A stretch of 64,000 nt of DNA from Celeribacter sp. PS-C1 (GCF_019429625.1 NZ_JAHXRW010000008.1:62001-126000), one strand, 5' to 3'. Shown: positions 27,913-37,615, numbered from the stretch's first letter. The notes: a model not told the origin generated them from the sequence alone. A program made the numbers and translations.

Positions 27913-29007
27913 ATGATCCAGACGCCGTATTACCTGATCGACAAGGCGCGTTTGCTTCCGAACATGGAAAAAATCGCCTGGCTGCGGGAAAACTCCGGGG
28001 CGAAGGCTTTGCTTGCGCTCAAGTGTTTCTCCACTTGGCCGGTGTTCAATTTCATGCGCGACTATATGGACGGGACGACCTCGTCCTCACTCTACGAATT
28101 GCGTCTCGGTGCCGAGAAATTCGGCAAGGAAACCCATGCCTATTCCGTGGGTTGGGCCGACAATGAGATCGACGAGGCGGTGAGCTACGCCGACAAGATC
28201 ATCTTCAACTCTCTCGGCCAGTTGGGTCGGTTTGGCGACAAGGCCAAGGGCATCGCCACCGGCCTGCGCCTCAATCCGCGGTTCTCGACCTCGGGCTTTG
28301 ATCTTGCCGACCCGGCGCGGCCCTATTCGCGTCTGGGCGAATGGGACATGGCGCGCCTTGAGATGGCTGAGGATCGCATTAATGGCGTGATGATCCACTA
28401 CAACTGTGAAAACAATGACTTCGCCCTGTTCTCCGAGCAGCTTTCGCGCATCGAGCGCGACTTTGGCGCCTTCCTGAAGCGACTCGATTGGGTCTCGCTC
28501 GGTGGCGGCATTCATTTCACGGGCGAGGGCTATCCGCTCGACAAGCTGGCTGATCGGCTTAAATCTTTCTCTGACGCGATGGGCGTGCAGGTCTATCTGG
28601 AGCCCGGCGAGGCCTCGATCACCCGCTCCACCACGTTGGAGGTTTCCGTTCTGGACATCATCGACAACGGCAAGAAAGTCGCCATCGTCGACAGCTCCAT
28701 CGAAGCCCATATGCTCGATCTGCTGATTTATCGCGAGACCGCAAAACTGCCGAAAAACGGCACGCATGAGTATCAGATCGCGGGCAAGACCTGTCTGGCG
28801 GGCGACATCTTTGGCGATGCCAAATTCGACAAACCGCTCGAAATCGGGGATAAAATCTCCATCGACGATGCTGCCGGTTACACAATGGTTAAAAAGAACT
28901 GGTTTAACGGGGTCAAAATGCCGGGGATCGCAGTGCGCGACCTCGACGGCACCGTCAAACTGGTACGTGACTTCGGTTACGAGGATTTCGTCGCAGCCCT
29001 TGGATAA
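27913..29007 (+). CDS. nspC: Carboxynorspermidine/carboxyspermidine decarboxylase
   Basis: A 364-residue PLP-dependent decarboxylase of the alanine-racemase fold. The PLP lysine is Lys37 in KALLALKCFSTWPVF; the family segments SLYELRLGAEKFGKE, NCENNDF, LGGGIHFTGEGYPLDKLA and MLDLLIYRETA are present. It removes CO2 from carboxyspermidine or carboxynorspermidine to give spermidine or norspermidine. The ATG at 27913 follows GAATGAG closely and matches the family opening. The next gene encodes the dehydrogenase of the same two-step route, so the pair forms a polyamine operon. Confidence 0.93.
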   Translation: MIQTPYYLIDKARLLPNMEKIAWLRENSGAKALLALKCFSTWPVFNFMRDYMDGTTSSSLYELRLGAEKFGKETHAYSVGWADNEIDEAVSYADKIIFNSLGQLGRFGDKAKGIATGLRLNPRFSTSGFDLADPARPYSRLGEWDMARLEMAEDRINGVMIHYNCENNDFALFSEQLSRIERDFGAFLKRLDWVSLGGGIHFTGEGYPLDKLADRLKSFSDAMGVQVYLEPGEASITRSTTLEVSVLDIIDNGKKVAIVDSSIEAHMLDLLIYRETAKLPKNGTHEYQIAGKTCLAGDIFGDAKFDKPLEIGDKISIDDAAGYTMVKKNWFNGVKMPGIAVRDLDGTVKLVRDFGYEDFVAALG

Positions 29008-29052
29008 GCGCTGCTCCATTCACCACCCGAAACGATAAGGGGGTCTCTACAG

Positions 29053-30297
29053 TTGAAACAGAACGTACTCATCATCGGCGCCGGCGGCGTCGCTCAGGTC
29101 GTCGCGCATAAATGCGCCCAAAACAACGATGTGCTTGGCGAAATTCATATCGCAAGCCGGACGCTTTCGAAATGCGAAGCGATCCTTGAGTCGGTCCGTG
29201 AAAAGGCCGCGATGAAACAGGAGGGCGTTCTTGAGGCCCATCAGGTCGACGCGATGGACAGCAAAGCCGTCGCCGCCCTGATCGAAAAAATCGGCGCTGA
29301 GATCGTGATCAACGTCGGCTCGGCGTTCGTGAACATGACTGTACTCGACGCCTGTATCGAGACGGGCGCCGCCTATATCGACACGGCGATCCACGAAGAC
29401 CCAACCAAGATCTGCGAGACCCCTCCGTGGTACGGCAACTACGAGTGGAAGAAACGCGATCTCTGCGCGGAGAAAGGCGTCACCGCCATCCTCGGCGCGG
29501 GGTTCGATCCAGGTGTCGTGAACGCCTATGCGCGCTTTGCGATCGACATGATGGATGAGGTCAAATCGATCGACATCGTGGACATCAACGCGGGCTCGCA
29601 TGGCAAATATTTCGCCACGAACTTCGACCCGGAGATCAACTTCCGCGAATTCACCGGCGTCGTCTACTATTGGGAAGACGGCCAGTGGAAAGAGAAAAAG
29701 ATGTTCGAGAGCGGGCACGATTGGGACCTGCCGGTCGTGGGCACCTGCCGCGCCTATCAGTCGGGCCACGATGAGGTGCACAGCCTTGCGACCAACTATC
29801 CGCAGGCCGATGTGCGCTTCTGGATGGGCTTTGGCGAGCATTACATCAATGTCTTCACCGTGTTGCAAAACCTCGGCCTTCTGTCCGAACAGCCGGTGAA
29901 AACCGCCGAAGGGCTTGAGGTTGTGCCGCTCAAAGTGGTCAAGGCCGTGCTGCCCGATCCCTCCTCTCTGGCGCCCAATTACGAGGGCAAGACCTGCATC
30001 GGCGATCTGGTGAAAGGCGTGAAGGACGGCGAGGATTTCGAGGTCTTCGTCTACAACGTGGCGGACCACAAAGAGGCCTATAACGAGGTCGGCTCGCAGG
30101 GTATTTCCTACACCGCAGGTGTGCCACCGGTGGCCGCCGCCATGCTCATCGCCTCTGGCGACTGGGACGCGGGCACGATGAAAAACGTCGAGGAACTGGA
30201 CCCGAAACCGTTCTTCACCCTGCTCGACAAGATGGGTCTTCCGACCCGCGTGCAGATCGGCGGGCTTGGCGGCGAAGACAAAGCCTGGGACGCCTGA
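29053..30297 (+). CDS. Carboxynorspermidine/carboxyspermidine dehydrogenase
   Basis: A 414-residue enzyme of the saccharopine-dehydrogenase fold that condenses aspartate semialdehyde with putrescine or diaminopropane to form carboxyspermidine or carboxynorspermidine. The NADPH-binding motif is VLIIGAGGVAQVVAHKC at the N-terminus, and LGAGFDPGVVNAYARFA (about 155-171) is the family catalytic region. Translation starts at TTG 29053 behind AAGGGGG; no ATG fits the conserved start. It follows nspC by 45 bases and is closed by a strong terminator at 30325. Confidence 0.92.
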   Translation: MKQNVLIIGAGGVAQVVAHKCAQNNDVLGEIHIASRTLSKCEAILESVREKAAMKQEGVLEAHQVDAMDSKAVAALIEKIGAEIVINVGSAFVNMTVLDACIETGAAYIDTAIHEDPTKICETPPWYGNYEWKKRDLCAEKGVTAILGAGFDPGVVNAYARFAIDMMDEVKSIDIVDINAGSHGKYFATNFDPEINFREFTGVVYYWEDGQWKEKKMFESGHDWDLPVVGTCRAYQSGHDEVHSLATNYPQADVRFWMGFGEHYINVFTVLQNLGLLSEQPVKTAEGLEVVPLKVVKAVLPDPSSLAPNYEGKTCIGDLVKGVKDGEDFEVFVYNVADHKEAYNEVGSQGISYTAGVPPVAAAMLIASGDWDAGTMKNVEELDPKPFFTLLDKMGLPTRVQIGGLGGEDKAWDA

Positions 30298-30324
30298 TCG
30301 CGTTTTGACATCACGAGACTGACG

Positions 30325-30349
30325 AAAGCCCGCTTTTAGCGGGCTTTTT
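30325..30349 (+). terminator. Rho-independent terminator after the polyamine operon
   Basis: AAAGCCCGC and GCGGGCTTT form a nine-pair stem with a five-base loop, followed by a T run. It lies 28 bases after the dehydrogenase stop. Confidence 0.9.
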
Positions 30350-30674
30350 CATGCACTCGCCGCGGCTTAACCCCCTTGGAAAGGAGAAGCACGCAGCCTC
30401 AGGCAACCTAGCAGCCTCAGGCAACCTAAAAGCAGAGAGGCTCAGTGCGCATTGCGTAAGCTCCTCTTCTAATTCTTGATCTCCTTCCAGAGTTGTCATT
30501 CAGCATCGCACATATGGCCCCGCAACTTGTGGAGACGCTCGACATTTTCATGGCACATTGACGTAAGAAGATGTGATGCCGCACCGCGGCACTAACGCGC
30601 ATTGCGGCTTGGAGTGCATCGAAATATGTGCGAATTGGTTATGCAATCAAACCAATTTGGCAAAGAAGAGTGAT
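30350..30674. other. Intergenic region before the second lldD-like gene
   Basis: These 325 bases hold the 18-bp tandem repeat at 30393-30428. A frame open from 30573 joins the downstream gene, but its first 34 residues do not look like the family. The promoter of the downstream gene should lie here. Confidence 0.5.
30393..30428. repeat. Perfect 18-bp tandem duplication
   Basis: The unit GCAGCCTCAGGCAACCTA occurs twice in direct succession (30393-30410 and 30411-30428) in non-coding sequence. It looks like a simple local duplication; no third copy was noticed. Confidence 0.85.
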
Positions 30675-31838
30675 ATGACGGTCATCACCAATATCAACGA
30701 CCTCAAGCGGCTGCACAAACGACGCACGCCGAAGATGTTCTACGACTATTGCGAAAGCGGCTCCTGGACCGAGCAGACCTTTCGCGAGAACGTATCGGAT
30801 TTCGACCAAATCCGCCTGCGCCAGCGCGTCGCCGTCGATATGGAAGGCCGCTCCACCGCCACGAAAATGATCGGTCAGGACGTTGCCATGCCTGTAGCAC
30901 TCGCGCCTGTCGGCCTCACCGGCATGCAGCGCGCCGATGGCGAGATCAAAGCGGCGAAAGCGGCGGAGAAATTTGGTGTCCCCTTCACGCTCTCGACCAT
31001 GTCGATCTGTTCGATCGAAGACGTCGCCGCCCACACCACGAAACCCTTCTGGTTCCAGCTCTATGTGATGCGCGATCAGGACTATCTGAAAAACGTCATC
31101 CAGCGTGCCAAGGATGCCGGCTGCTCGGCGCTTGTCCTGACTCTCGATCTGCAAATCCTCGGCCAACGCCACAAGGATCTGAAAAACGGCCTCTCCGCCC
31201 CGCCGAAACTGACCCCCGCCGTGATCGCCGATCTGGCGACGAAATGGGGCTGGGGTCTGGAGATGCTTCAGACAAAACGCCGTGGCTTCGGCAATATCAT
31301 CGGCCATGCGAAAGATGTCGATGACCCGTCCTCGCTGTTCAAATGGACCGCCGAACAATTCGACCCGCGCCTCGACTGGGGCAAGATCGAAGCCATCAAA
31401 GAAATGTGGGGCGGGCCGCTGATCCTCAAGGGTGTGATGGAGCCTGAAGACGCGATCATGGCCGCCAAAACCGGCTGCGATGCCATTGTCGTGTCGAACC
31501 ACGGCGGGCGTCAACTGGACGGAGCACTGTCGTCGATCCGCGCGCTGCCGCCCATTATCGATGCGGTGGGCGATCAAGTCGAGGTCCATATCGACAGCGG
31601 CATTCGCTCCGGCCAGGACGTGCTAAAGGCGATGGCGATGGGCGCGAAAGGCACCTATATCGGCCGCGCCTTTGTGCATGGCCTTGGCGCCATGGGCGAG
31701 GCTGGCGTGACCAAGGCGCTTGAGGTGATCCACAAAGAGCTGGACGTGTCCATGGCGCTTTGCGGCCGCAAACATATCGAGAATGTCGACCGCGACATCC
31801 TGCGCGTGCCGGAAGATTTTGCTGGACGATGGGCCTAA
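30675..31838 (+). CDS. lldD: FMN-dependent L-lactate dehydrogenase-like protein (second copy)
   Basis: A 387-residue alpha-hydroxy-acid dehydrogenase, paralogous to the gene at 2926. It opens with NINDLKRLHKRRTPKMFYDY, the usual start of LldD proteins, and has VVSNHGGRQLDGA with the catalytic histidine and arginine and IDSGIRSGQDVLKAMAMGAK as the FMN phosphate site. LTLDLQILGQRHKD is also typical of the LldD branch. The ATG at 30675 follows AGAAGAG. It is monocistronic. Of the two copies this one looks more like ordinary L-lactate:quinone dehydrogenase. Confidence 0.87.
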   Translation: MTVITNINDLKRLHKRRTPKMFYDYCESGSWTEQTFRENVSDFDQIRLRQRVAVDMEGRSTATKMIGQDVAMPVALAPVGLTGMQRADGEIKAAKAAEKFGVPFTLSTMSICSIEDVAAHTTKPFWFQLYVMRDQDYLKNVIQRAKDAGCSALVLTLDLQILGQRHKDLKNGLSAPPKLTPAVIADLATKWGWGLEMLQTKRRGFGNIIGHAKDVDDPSSLFKWTAEQFDPRLDWGKIEAIKEMWGGPLILKGVMEPEDAIMAAKTGCDAIVVSNHGGRQLDGALSSIRALPPIIDAVGDQVEVHIDSGIRSGQDVLKAMAMGAKGTYIGRAFVHGLGAMGEAGVTKALEVIHKELDVSMALCGRKHIENVDRDILRVPEDFAGRWA

Positions 31839-31869
31839 CGCCAAATGACGAGGCGGCCTCTGTGCCGCC

Positions 31870-33021
31870 TCAGTCTTTGCGCGTAGGCAGGCTCAAAATC
31901 GCCGGGATGATCAGCCCAATGAGCACCGCCACCACCAGAAACGCCACGCGCAATCCGAAATGTTCAGACAGATAGCCAATGCTGGTCGGCCCAACAAAGA
32001 AGCCGACAAAGCCAATCATCCAAGCGCGTGAAATGGCGGTGTCACGCTGCCTGCGATGACTGAGTTTGCCCAAAAGCGACGTCGCCGTCGGCACGATCAC
32101 CGCGAGCCCTGTGGCCATGAGCGCGATCCCCAGCAAAGCCATGCCCTGTGTCGGCGCCTGAGACAGGGCCACAGCTCCGCACATACCGATGAGACCCGAC
32201 CAAAAGATCACACGGCGCTCGCCCAAACGCTCCGTCGTCAATTGCCCGGCCATTCGAAACCCGGCCATGGTAAACCCCAGCATCGCAGGCCCGAAACCGC
32301 CCTGCCCCGGCGCGCCGCCCAGTTCGCGCTCCAAAAAGAGCGCCGACCAGGTTTCCACCGTATTTTCGCTGACGAAAGCCACAAACATCATCAGGGCGAT
32401 CAACAAAATGGCCCGCCAAGGCAATCGATCGGGCGTCGGGCTCTGATCCTCATCTTCCGCGACAAAGCCCCGACGTTCGATCGTCAAAATCCCCGCCGCC
32501 AAAATCACGACGCCCATCAAAGGCAACACATGCTCCAGCAGCATTCCACGCGCGCGCATCGCCCCGACCGCCAGAGAGGCCATCCCGAAGCAGAGGGAAA
32601 ACATCGCGTGATTGAGGTTCATAAGATGAAGGCCGTGCTGGTCCTCAAGGCTGGAAATCCGCAAATTGGCGTTCACGTCGAAACTCGCGACAACCATGCC
32701 CAAGGCCATCATGACAGGAAACAGGGTCAGAGGGCTCGTCACCAGAACCGGCAGTTGCAACGCGATGAGCGAGCACAGCCCAAGCACCGGCAAAGCCAGC
32801 CGCCCAAGCCACCTGTTGAGGCCGGGCGCGAGATACATGGCCAACATACCCCCTGCCGCAGAGCCCAAAAGCGCCAATCCAAAGACGGAATCCGATGCCT
32901 CGGCGCGCATCTTGACCACGGGCACCATGGCCGCGAATGTGCCCCAAAGAAAACCCGTCGCGCCCAGAGCCGCCAAAGGCGCGCGGGACACGGTGACCGC
33001 TTTGACGAGAGACTGTGACAT
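31870..33021 (-). CDS. Major facilitator superfamily transporter
   Basis: A 383-residue membrane protein with about twelve hydrophobic segments, typical of the major facilitator superfamily. The pattern LGSAAGGMLAMYLAPGLNRWLGR (about 52-74, split by a short loop) corresponds to the first MFS loop, and the second half begins near residue 205. It resembles small MFS carriers of the YbjJ/fucose-permease-like group. It is convergent with the lldD-like gene, 31 bases away, and has no neighbour that points to a substrate. Confidence 0.8.
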   Translation of the reverse strand: MSQSLVKAVTVSRAPLAALGATGFLWGTFAAMVPVVKMRAEASDSVFGLALLGSAAGGMLAMYLAPGLNRWLGRLALPVLGLCSLIALQLPVLVTSPLTLFPVMMALGMVVASFDVNANLRISSLEDQHGLHLMNLNHAMFSLCFGMASLAVGAMRARGMLLEHVLPLMGVVILAAGILTIERRGFVAEDEDQSPTPDRLPWRAILLIALMMFVAFVSENTVETWSALFLERELGGAPGQGGFGPAMLGFTMAGFRMAGQLTTERLGERRVIFWSGLIGMCGAVALSQAPTQGMALLGIALMATGLAVIVPTATSLLGKLSHRRQRDTAISRAWMIGFVGFFVGPTSIGYLSEHFGLRVAFLVVAVLIGLIIPAILSLPTRKD

Positions 33022-33239
33022 GGTTCGACCTTCTGATTTGGGCGCTACAGGATTCTCAAAGCGCTTTGGCCCATTTTTTCATAGCTAAGACGCATCGCGC
33101 TCTGGACACAACAGATTTATCAGATCACCTGCTTCAAGCGCCTGACACGCCCTGAGAGCCCCCAGTTCAGGGAAACATGCGGCCCGGACAACAAAAGCCT
33201 TCCCATTTCACCGATTCCCGTGTAAGGCCACGGCTTCAC

Positions 33240-33268
33240 GCGGGACTACAGCCTTGGAGGAGTCCCGC
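33240..33268 (+). promoter_or_regulatory. Hairpin in the rplY leader
   Basis: GCGGGACT and AGTCCCGC form a perfect eight-pair stem with a 13-base loop that itself contains GGAGG. It ends 21 bases before the rplY start, which has its own ribosome site (GGAGA at 33278). A translational control element is possible; no known leader family was recognised. Confidence 0.5.
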
Positions 33269-33289
33269 CCTATTTATGGAGAATTCAAA

Positions 33290-33916
33290 ATGGCTGGTGA
33301 GATTCCTGATCTTATTGCCTTGGAACGTACGGGGACAGGCAAGGGCGCCGCTCGTCAGGCTCGTCGCGAGGGTCTGGTTCCGGGGATCGTTTACGGTGAT
33401 GACAAAGAACCGCTTCCGATCAACATCAAATTCAACGAGCTGCTGAAGCGCCTGAAACAGGGCCGTTTCCTCTCGACGCTCTTCAACCTCAAAGTTGAAG
33501 GCCAGGACGACGTGCGCGTGATCTGCCGCGGCGTTCAGCGTGACGTTGTGAAAGACCTTCCGACCCACGTCGACTTCATGCGTCTGCACCGCAACTCCCG
33601 CATCAACCTCTTCATCCCCGTCGAAATCGTCGGCGAAGAGGCTGCTCCGGGCATCAAAAAGGGCGGCGTTGTGACCCACGTCCGTACCGATGTCGAACTG
33701 ATCGTGACCGCTTCCGACATTCCGGAAAAAATCACCCTCGACATCACCGGCGGCAACATTGGCGATGTGTACCACATCTCCAACGTGACCCTGCCGGCTG
33801 GCGTGAAACCGGTCATCGAGCGTGACTTCGTGATCGCCAACATCGCAGCCCCGGCCGGTCTCGGTGGTGGTGCTTCCGATGAAGACGAAGCTGAAGAGGC
33901 CGCTGCAGAGGAATAA
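33290..33916 (+). CDS. rplY: 50S ribosomal protein L25, long (CTC/TL5) form
   Basis: A 208-residue two-domain L25 protein. The N-terminal 5S-rRNA-binding domain (about 1-95) includes [21 protein letters not shown], and the C-terminal CTC/TL5-type domain runs from about 100 to 190. The last 20 residues are rich in Glu, Asp and Ala. This is the general-stress CTC form and not the short E. coli L25. The ATG at 33290 follows GGAGA. A terminator with a UUCG loop follows. Confidence 0.96.
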   Translation: MAGEIPDLIALERTGTGKGAARQARREGLVPGIVYGDDKEPLPINIKFNELLKRLKQGRFLSTLFNLKVEGQDDVRVICRGVQRDVVKDLPTHVDFMRLHRNSRINLFIPVEIVGEEAAPGIKKGGVVTHVRTDVELIVTASDIPEKITLDITGGNIGDVYHISNVTLPAGVKPVIERDFVIANIAAPAGLGGGASDEDEAEEAAAEE

Positions 33917-33942
33917 TCCTCCGCAGCCTCTGGCTAGAATAG

Positions 33943-33972
33943 AAACGCGGGCCTTCGGGTCCGCGTTTTTCT
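33943..33972 (+). terminator. Rho-independent terminator after rplY
   Basis: An eleven-pair stem beginning AAACGCGGGCC closes a TTCG tetraloop and is followed by a T run. It lies 26 bases after the rplY stop. Confidence 0.93.
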
Positions 33973-34026
33973 TTTGGTGCGACCTCTGTCACGCCCCCGT
34001 CATGGCACATCGCTAAGCTTCGCGTC

Positions 34027-34776
34027 ATGACATATCTCACGCCCCAAATCGCCTGCCACCGCGGCGCACGTTTCACCGCTCCTGAAAACACCGATGCCAG
34101 CTTTGATGCAGCACTCGCGCAGGGCGGCGACGTCCTCGAATTCGATGTACGGCAGTCGCGCGACGGCGTGCTTTATGTGGTGCATGACGCCACGGTCGAT
34201 CGCACGACGAATGGTAGCGGCGAGGTCGCGCACATGACATCGCGAGAGCTTGATGCGCTTGACGCCGGCGCGTGGTTTCACCCACGCTTTGAGGGTCTGC
34301 GCCTGCCCCGGCTTGATGCCTTTTTCGCGCGCTACAAAGCCCGCGCTCAATTCTACATTGAGGTCAAATGGGCCGATTGCGCCGAAATCGCCAAGCTGAT
34401 CCGCGCCCATGACATCACCGCGCAAAGCTACACCTGCTCCTTCTCTGAACAGATGCACCTCGACATGTTGCGTCATGCGCCCAAGCTGCGCCAGATGGTG
34501 CATTGGCGTCGCGAAGCCGACGCGGACCTTCTGATCGAGAAATACAACGCCGCCATCGTCGAATTCGTTGATGGAGACAACGCGGGGCATGACTTCACAT
34601 TGGAAAATGTGCGCGCTGCTCAGGCTGCAGGCCTCAGGACACAGGTCTATTCGGAGCGCAACGATCCCGAACTCTTCGCCCGTGTCCGCGATTGGGGCGT
34701 CGATTGCATCAACACTGATCACGTCGCGGCCTTCAACGCCTTTCGCATGTCACAGGACTCGCAAATCCTGCTCTGA
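34027..34776 (+). CDS. ugpQ: Glycerophosphodiester phosphodiesterase
   Basis: A 249-residue GDPD-family TIM-barrel hydrolase that releases glycerol 3-phosphate from glycerophosphodiesters. The catalytic histidine and arginine are in ACHRGARFTAPENTDASF (about 10-27), and VVHDATVDRTTNGSGEVA contains the second catalytic histidine. No signal peptide is visible, so it should be cytoplasmic like UgpQ. It precedes pth by 31 bases on the same strand and may be co-transcribed. Confidence 0.92.
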   Translation: MTYLTPQIACHRGARFTAPENTDASFDAALAQGGDVLEFDVRQSRDGVLYVVHDATVDRTTNGSGEVAHMTSRELDALDAGAWFHPRFEGLRLPRLDAFFARYKARAQFYIEVKWADCAEIAKLIRAHDITAQSYTCSFSEQMHLDMLRHAPKLRQMVHWRREADADLLIEKYNAAIVEFVDGDNAGHDFTLENVRAAQAAGLRTQVYSERNDPELFARVRDWGVDCINTDHVAAFNAFRMSQDSQILL

Positions 34777-34807
34777 GGCTTTAGGTGTCTTCGCAAAGGA
34801 GACGCGC

Positions 34808-35509
34808 ATGAAACTCTTCGTTGGCCTCGGCAATCCTGGCGCAAAATACGCGCACAACCGTCACAATATCGGCTTCATGGTGCTGGACCGGATTGCCGAC
34901 GATCACGGCTTTGGCCCGTGGCGGGCAAAGTTTCAGGGTCAGGTGACAGAGGGCCGTCTGGGCCGCGACAAAGTCATTTTGCTCAAACCGGAAACCTTCA
35001 TGAACCTCTCCGGCCAATCCGTCGGCGAAGCGATGCGGTTCTACAAGCTTACCTCCGCCGACGTGGTGGTGTTCCACGACGAGTTGGATCTGGCGCCCGG
35101 AAAGGTGCGGGTGAAATCCGGCGGCGGGCATGCCGGACACAACGGGTTGCGCTCGATCCATCAGCATATCGGCGCGGAGTATGACCGCGTGCGCCTCGGC
35201 ATCGGGCATCCGGGGCATAAGGACCGCGTGGCGCCCTATGTGTTGTCGGATTTCGCAAAGGCTGAACAGGAGTGGCTCGACGATGTGCTCCGCGGGTGTT
35301 CCGATGGCGCTGCGGCACTGGCCGACGATGAGCCCGCGAAGTTTTCCAACGCTGTCGCGCTCAGAACCGCGCCGCCGCGCAGCTCGACCGGGACAAAGCC
35401 GCAAAAACAAGACCAGACCAAGCCGGGAAAGCCACAAGCAAAAGCGCCAGTAGCGCCAGCCGAAGACACCCGTTCTCCGCTACAGAAACTCAAAGATAAG
35501 TTTCAATGA
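34808..35509 (+). CDS. pth: Peptidyl-tRNA hydrolase
   Basis: A 233-residue Pth enzyme that recycles tRNA from stalled peptidyl-tRNAs. The opening KLFVGLGNPGAKYAHNRHN contains Asn9 and the catalytic His19, and FHDELDLAPGKVRVKSGGG has the conserved aspartate. The C-terminal 45 residues are a Lys-, Gln- and Pro-rich tail common in alphaproteobacteria. AAAGGAGA upstream fixes the ATG at 34808; a longer upstream frame overlaps ugpQ and is not real. rplY-pth proximity is a common bacterial arrangement. Confidence 0.97.
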   Translation: MKLFVGLGNPGAKYAHNRHNIGFMVLDRIADDHGFGPWRAKFQGQVTEGRLGRDKVILLKPETFMNLSGQSVGEAMRFYKLTSADVVVFHDELDLAPGKVRVKSGGGHAGHNGLRSIHQHIGAEYDRVRLGIGHPGHKDRVAPYVLSDFAKAEQEWLDDVLRGCSDGAAALADDEPAKFSNAVALRTAPPRSSTGTKPQKQDQTKPGKPQAKAPVAPAEDTRSPLQKLKDKFQ

Positions 35510-35559
35510 TCTGAGGCGCGCGGATCCGCGACCGCGCCACAACTGAAATGGAGACAAGG

Positions 35560-35934
35560 ATGGAAAAGGCCCCTTCCCTCAATGTTCTGGGCGGCACGCT
35601 CGCCCCCTGCTCCACCGATCCTCTGACCGGTTTCTTTCGCGATGGGGCTTGCAACACCTGTGCTGAGGATCACGGCAGCCACACGGTTTGCGCGGTGATG
35701 ACCGCGGAATTTCTGGCCTATTCGAAATATGTCGGCAACGACCTGTCGACGCCGCGCCCGGAGTTTGGCTTTGCAGGCCTGAAACCGGGAGATCAGTGGT
35801 GCCTCTGCGCCGGGCGGTTCCTACAAGCCCATGACGAAGGCTGCGCGCCAAAGGTCACACTGGCGGCGACCCACCTGCGCGCGCTCGAGATTGTGCCTTT
35901 GGACATTCTGAAACGCCACGCCATCGATCTATAA
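35560..35934 (+). CDS. DUF2237-family protein
   Basis: A 124-residue protein of the DUF2237 family. The opening LNVLGGTLAPCSTDPLTGFF and the following DGACNTCAEDHGSHTVCAVM are the family signature; the later GDQWCLCAGRFLQA is also conserved. Seven cysteines suggest metal or disulphide chemistry, but no function is established. The ATG at 35560 has GGAG six bases upstream; an in-frame ATG at 35548 is also possible. It is convergent with the LuxR-type gene. Confidence 0.88.
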   Translation: MEKAPSLNVLGGTLAPCSTDPLTGFFRDGACNTCAEDHGSHTVCAVMTAEFLAYSKYVGNDLSTPRPEFGFAGLKPGDQWCLCAGRFLQAHDEGCAPKVTLAATHLRALEIVPLDILKRHAIDL

Positions 35935-35938
35935 GAGG

Positions 35939-36454
35939 TCAGGCCACGCGGTCCTCGGCCTCAGTGGGCATGATCTGATCGTCCATCAGATCGTCGATAA
36001 ACAGGCTCAAAAGCTGCGATGAGCCGCCCACGCCCGCTTTGCGGTAAACCGCATTGGTCTGCGCTTTGACGGTGCCTTCGGAGGTTTGACGGAGGCGGGC
36101 GATCTCCGCGATGGGACAGCCCTTGATCAGAAAGAGCGCCACCTCGCGCTCTGCGGGCGTCAGACCCCAGGTCGTGAACCGGTCTTCGAGAACATCGGCA
36201 AAGGCCGAAGCCGCACGGCGCAGCTTGCTCTCGGCCATTGTGCGCCGGATCATCGAACGCCTGAGGGCCAACCCGCCCATGATCACGCCGAGGATCAAAC
36301 CGAGTGCGGCCCCCAATTCGATGACCTCACGAATTTGCCATGAAATCGGTCGTGCGCGCAGGCCCAGAACCGAGGCAACGATATCGAAAACAAAGAAAAT
36401 GGCGCAGAGAGACTGCACCGCGAGAATAATGGCGAGGACGACACTGTCTTTCAC
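35939..36454 (-). CDS. Membrane-anchored LuxR-type HTH regulator
   Basis: A 171-residue protein with two N-terminal membrane helices (about residues 5-28 and 45-65) and a C-terminal LuxR/GerE helix-turn-helix (about 95-150: GLTPAEREVALFLIKG, then IAEIARLRQTSEGTVKAQTNAVYRKAG is the HTH core). There is no receiver or autoinducer domain. It lies 12 bases downstream of a gene for a secreted PepSY-like acidic protein on the same strand, so the regulator may sense or control that pair at the membrane. The signal is unknown. Confidence 0.85.
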   Translation of the reverse strand: MKDSVVLAIILAVQSLCAIFFVFDIVASVLGLRARPISWQIREVIELGAALGLILGVIMGGLALRRSMIRRTMAESKLRRAASAFADVLEDRFTTWGLTPAEREVALFLIKGCPIAEIARLRQTSEGTVKAQTNAVYRKAGVGGSSQLLSLFIDDLMDDQIMPTEAEDRVA

Positions 36455-36466
36455 GGGCTTGGCACC

Positions 36467-36874
<408 letters not shown>

Positions 36875-36965
36875 AATGTCCTTTCCTGTCCTGCCTCCCG
36901 CTGTGTTAGCACATTTGCGACCCGCCCCACTATGGGGCAGGCGCTGATCTCATAGGCGTGACGGA

Positions 36966-37418
36966 TCAATCGTCGTCGTCGTCGTCATCATGATCATCAT
37001 CATGATCGTCATCATCGTCGTCGTCATCATCATCGTCATCGTCGTGATCATCATCATGATCGTCATCGTCGTGATCATCATCATGATCGTCGTCATCGTG
37101 ATCATCATCGTAATCATCGTCATCTTCATAGCGATCGTCATCGTCATCCTCATCAAGAGCCTCGTCCTTCCATTCGCTCTCGCTCAGGACACGCTCGCTC
37201 TGGCTCACAACCTCGCCCGTGGAATTGTCGATGCGCAGCTCAATTTCCTTGCCGTCGATATAGACCTCGACCTCGGTATAGCGGAACCCGCGCTCAATCT
37301 CGATCCGGGTCGCGCCGGGATATTGCGCCACGATCTCTTCGGTCGTCGGCTGCTGGGCCGACGCGGCCGATGCACCCAGTCCGCAAACGAGTGCAGACAC
37401 CATAAGAACCTTTTGCAT
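36966..37418 (-). CDS. Secreted PepSY-domain protein with Asp/His-repeat tail
   Basis: A 150-residue exported protein. The signal peptide is about residues 1-21 (VLMVSALVCGLGASAASA). A PepSY domain follows (about 25-85), seen in RYTEVEVYIDGKEIELRID and NSTGEVVSQ. The last 60 residues are Asp with regularly spaced His (units such as DDDHDDDHDD). It pairs with the adjacent paralogue at 36467 and the LuxR-type gene. The regular D-H spacing suggests a metal-binding or polyanionic role; no function is known. Confidence 0.8.
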   Translation of the reverse strand: MQKVLMVSALVCGLGASAASAQQPTTEEIVAQYPGATRIEIERGFRYTEVEVYIDGKEIELRIDNSTGEVVSQSERVLSESEWKDEALDEDDDDDRYEDDDDYDDDHDDDDHDDDHDDDDHDDDHDDDDDDDDDDDDDHDDDHDDDDDDD

Positions 37419-37615
37419 TGGAGTATCCTTTCATAGGTTTTCAAACAAAACTTTAAGGCTGGGTCATCGTGAAATGGATCATGCTGACCACGCCCTCAGA
37501 CTCGCTCGAAATCTGGCATATGCCCATTGGCATGAAGTTTATCCCGGTTGATTTGCCAGCCCCTAAACCTTTGGCATTCGGACATAAACTTTTGTTTAAG
37601 GCACCTCAGAAAAGC

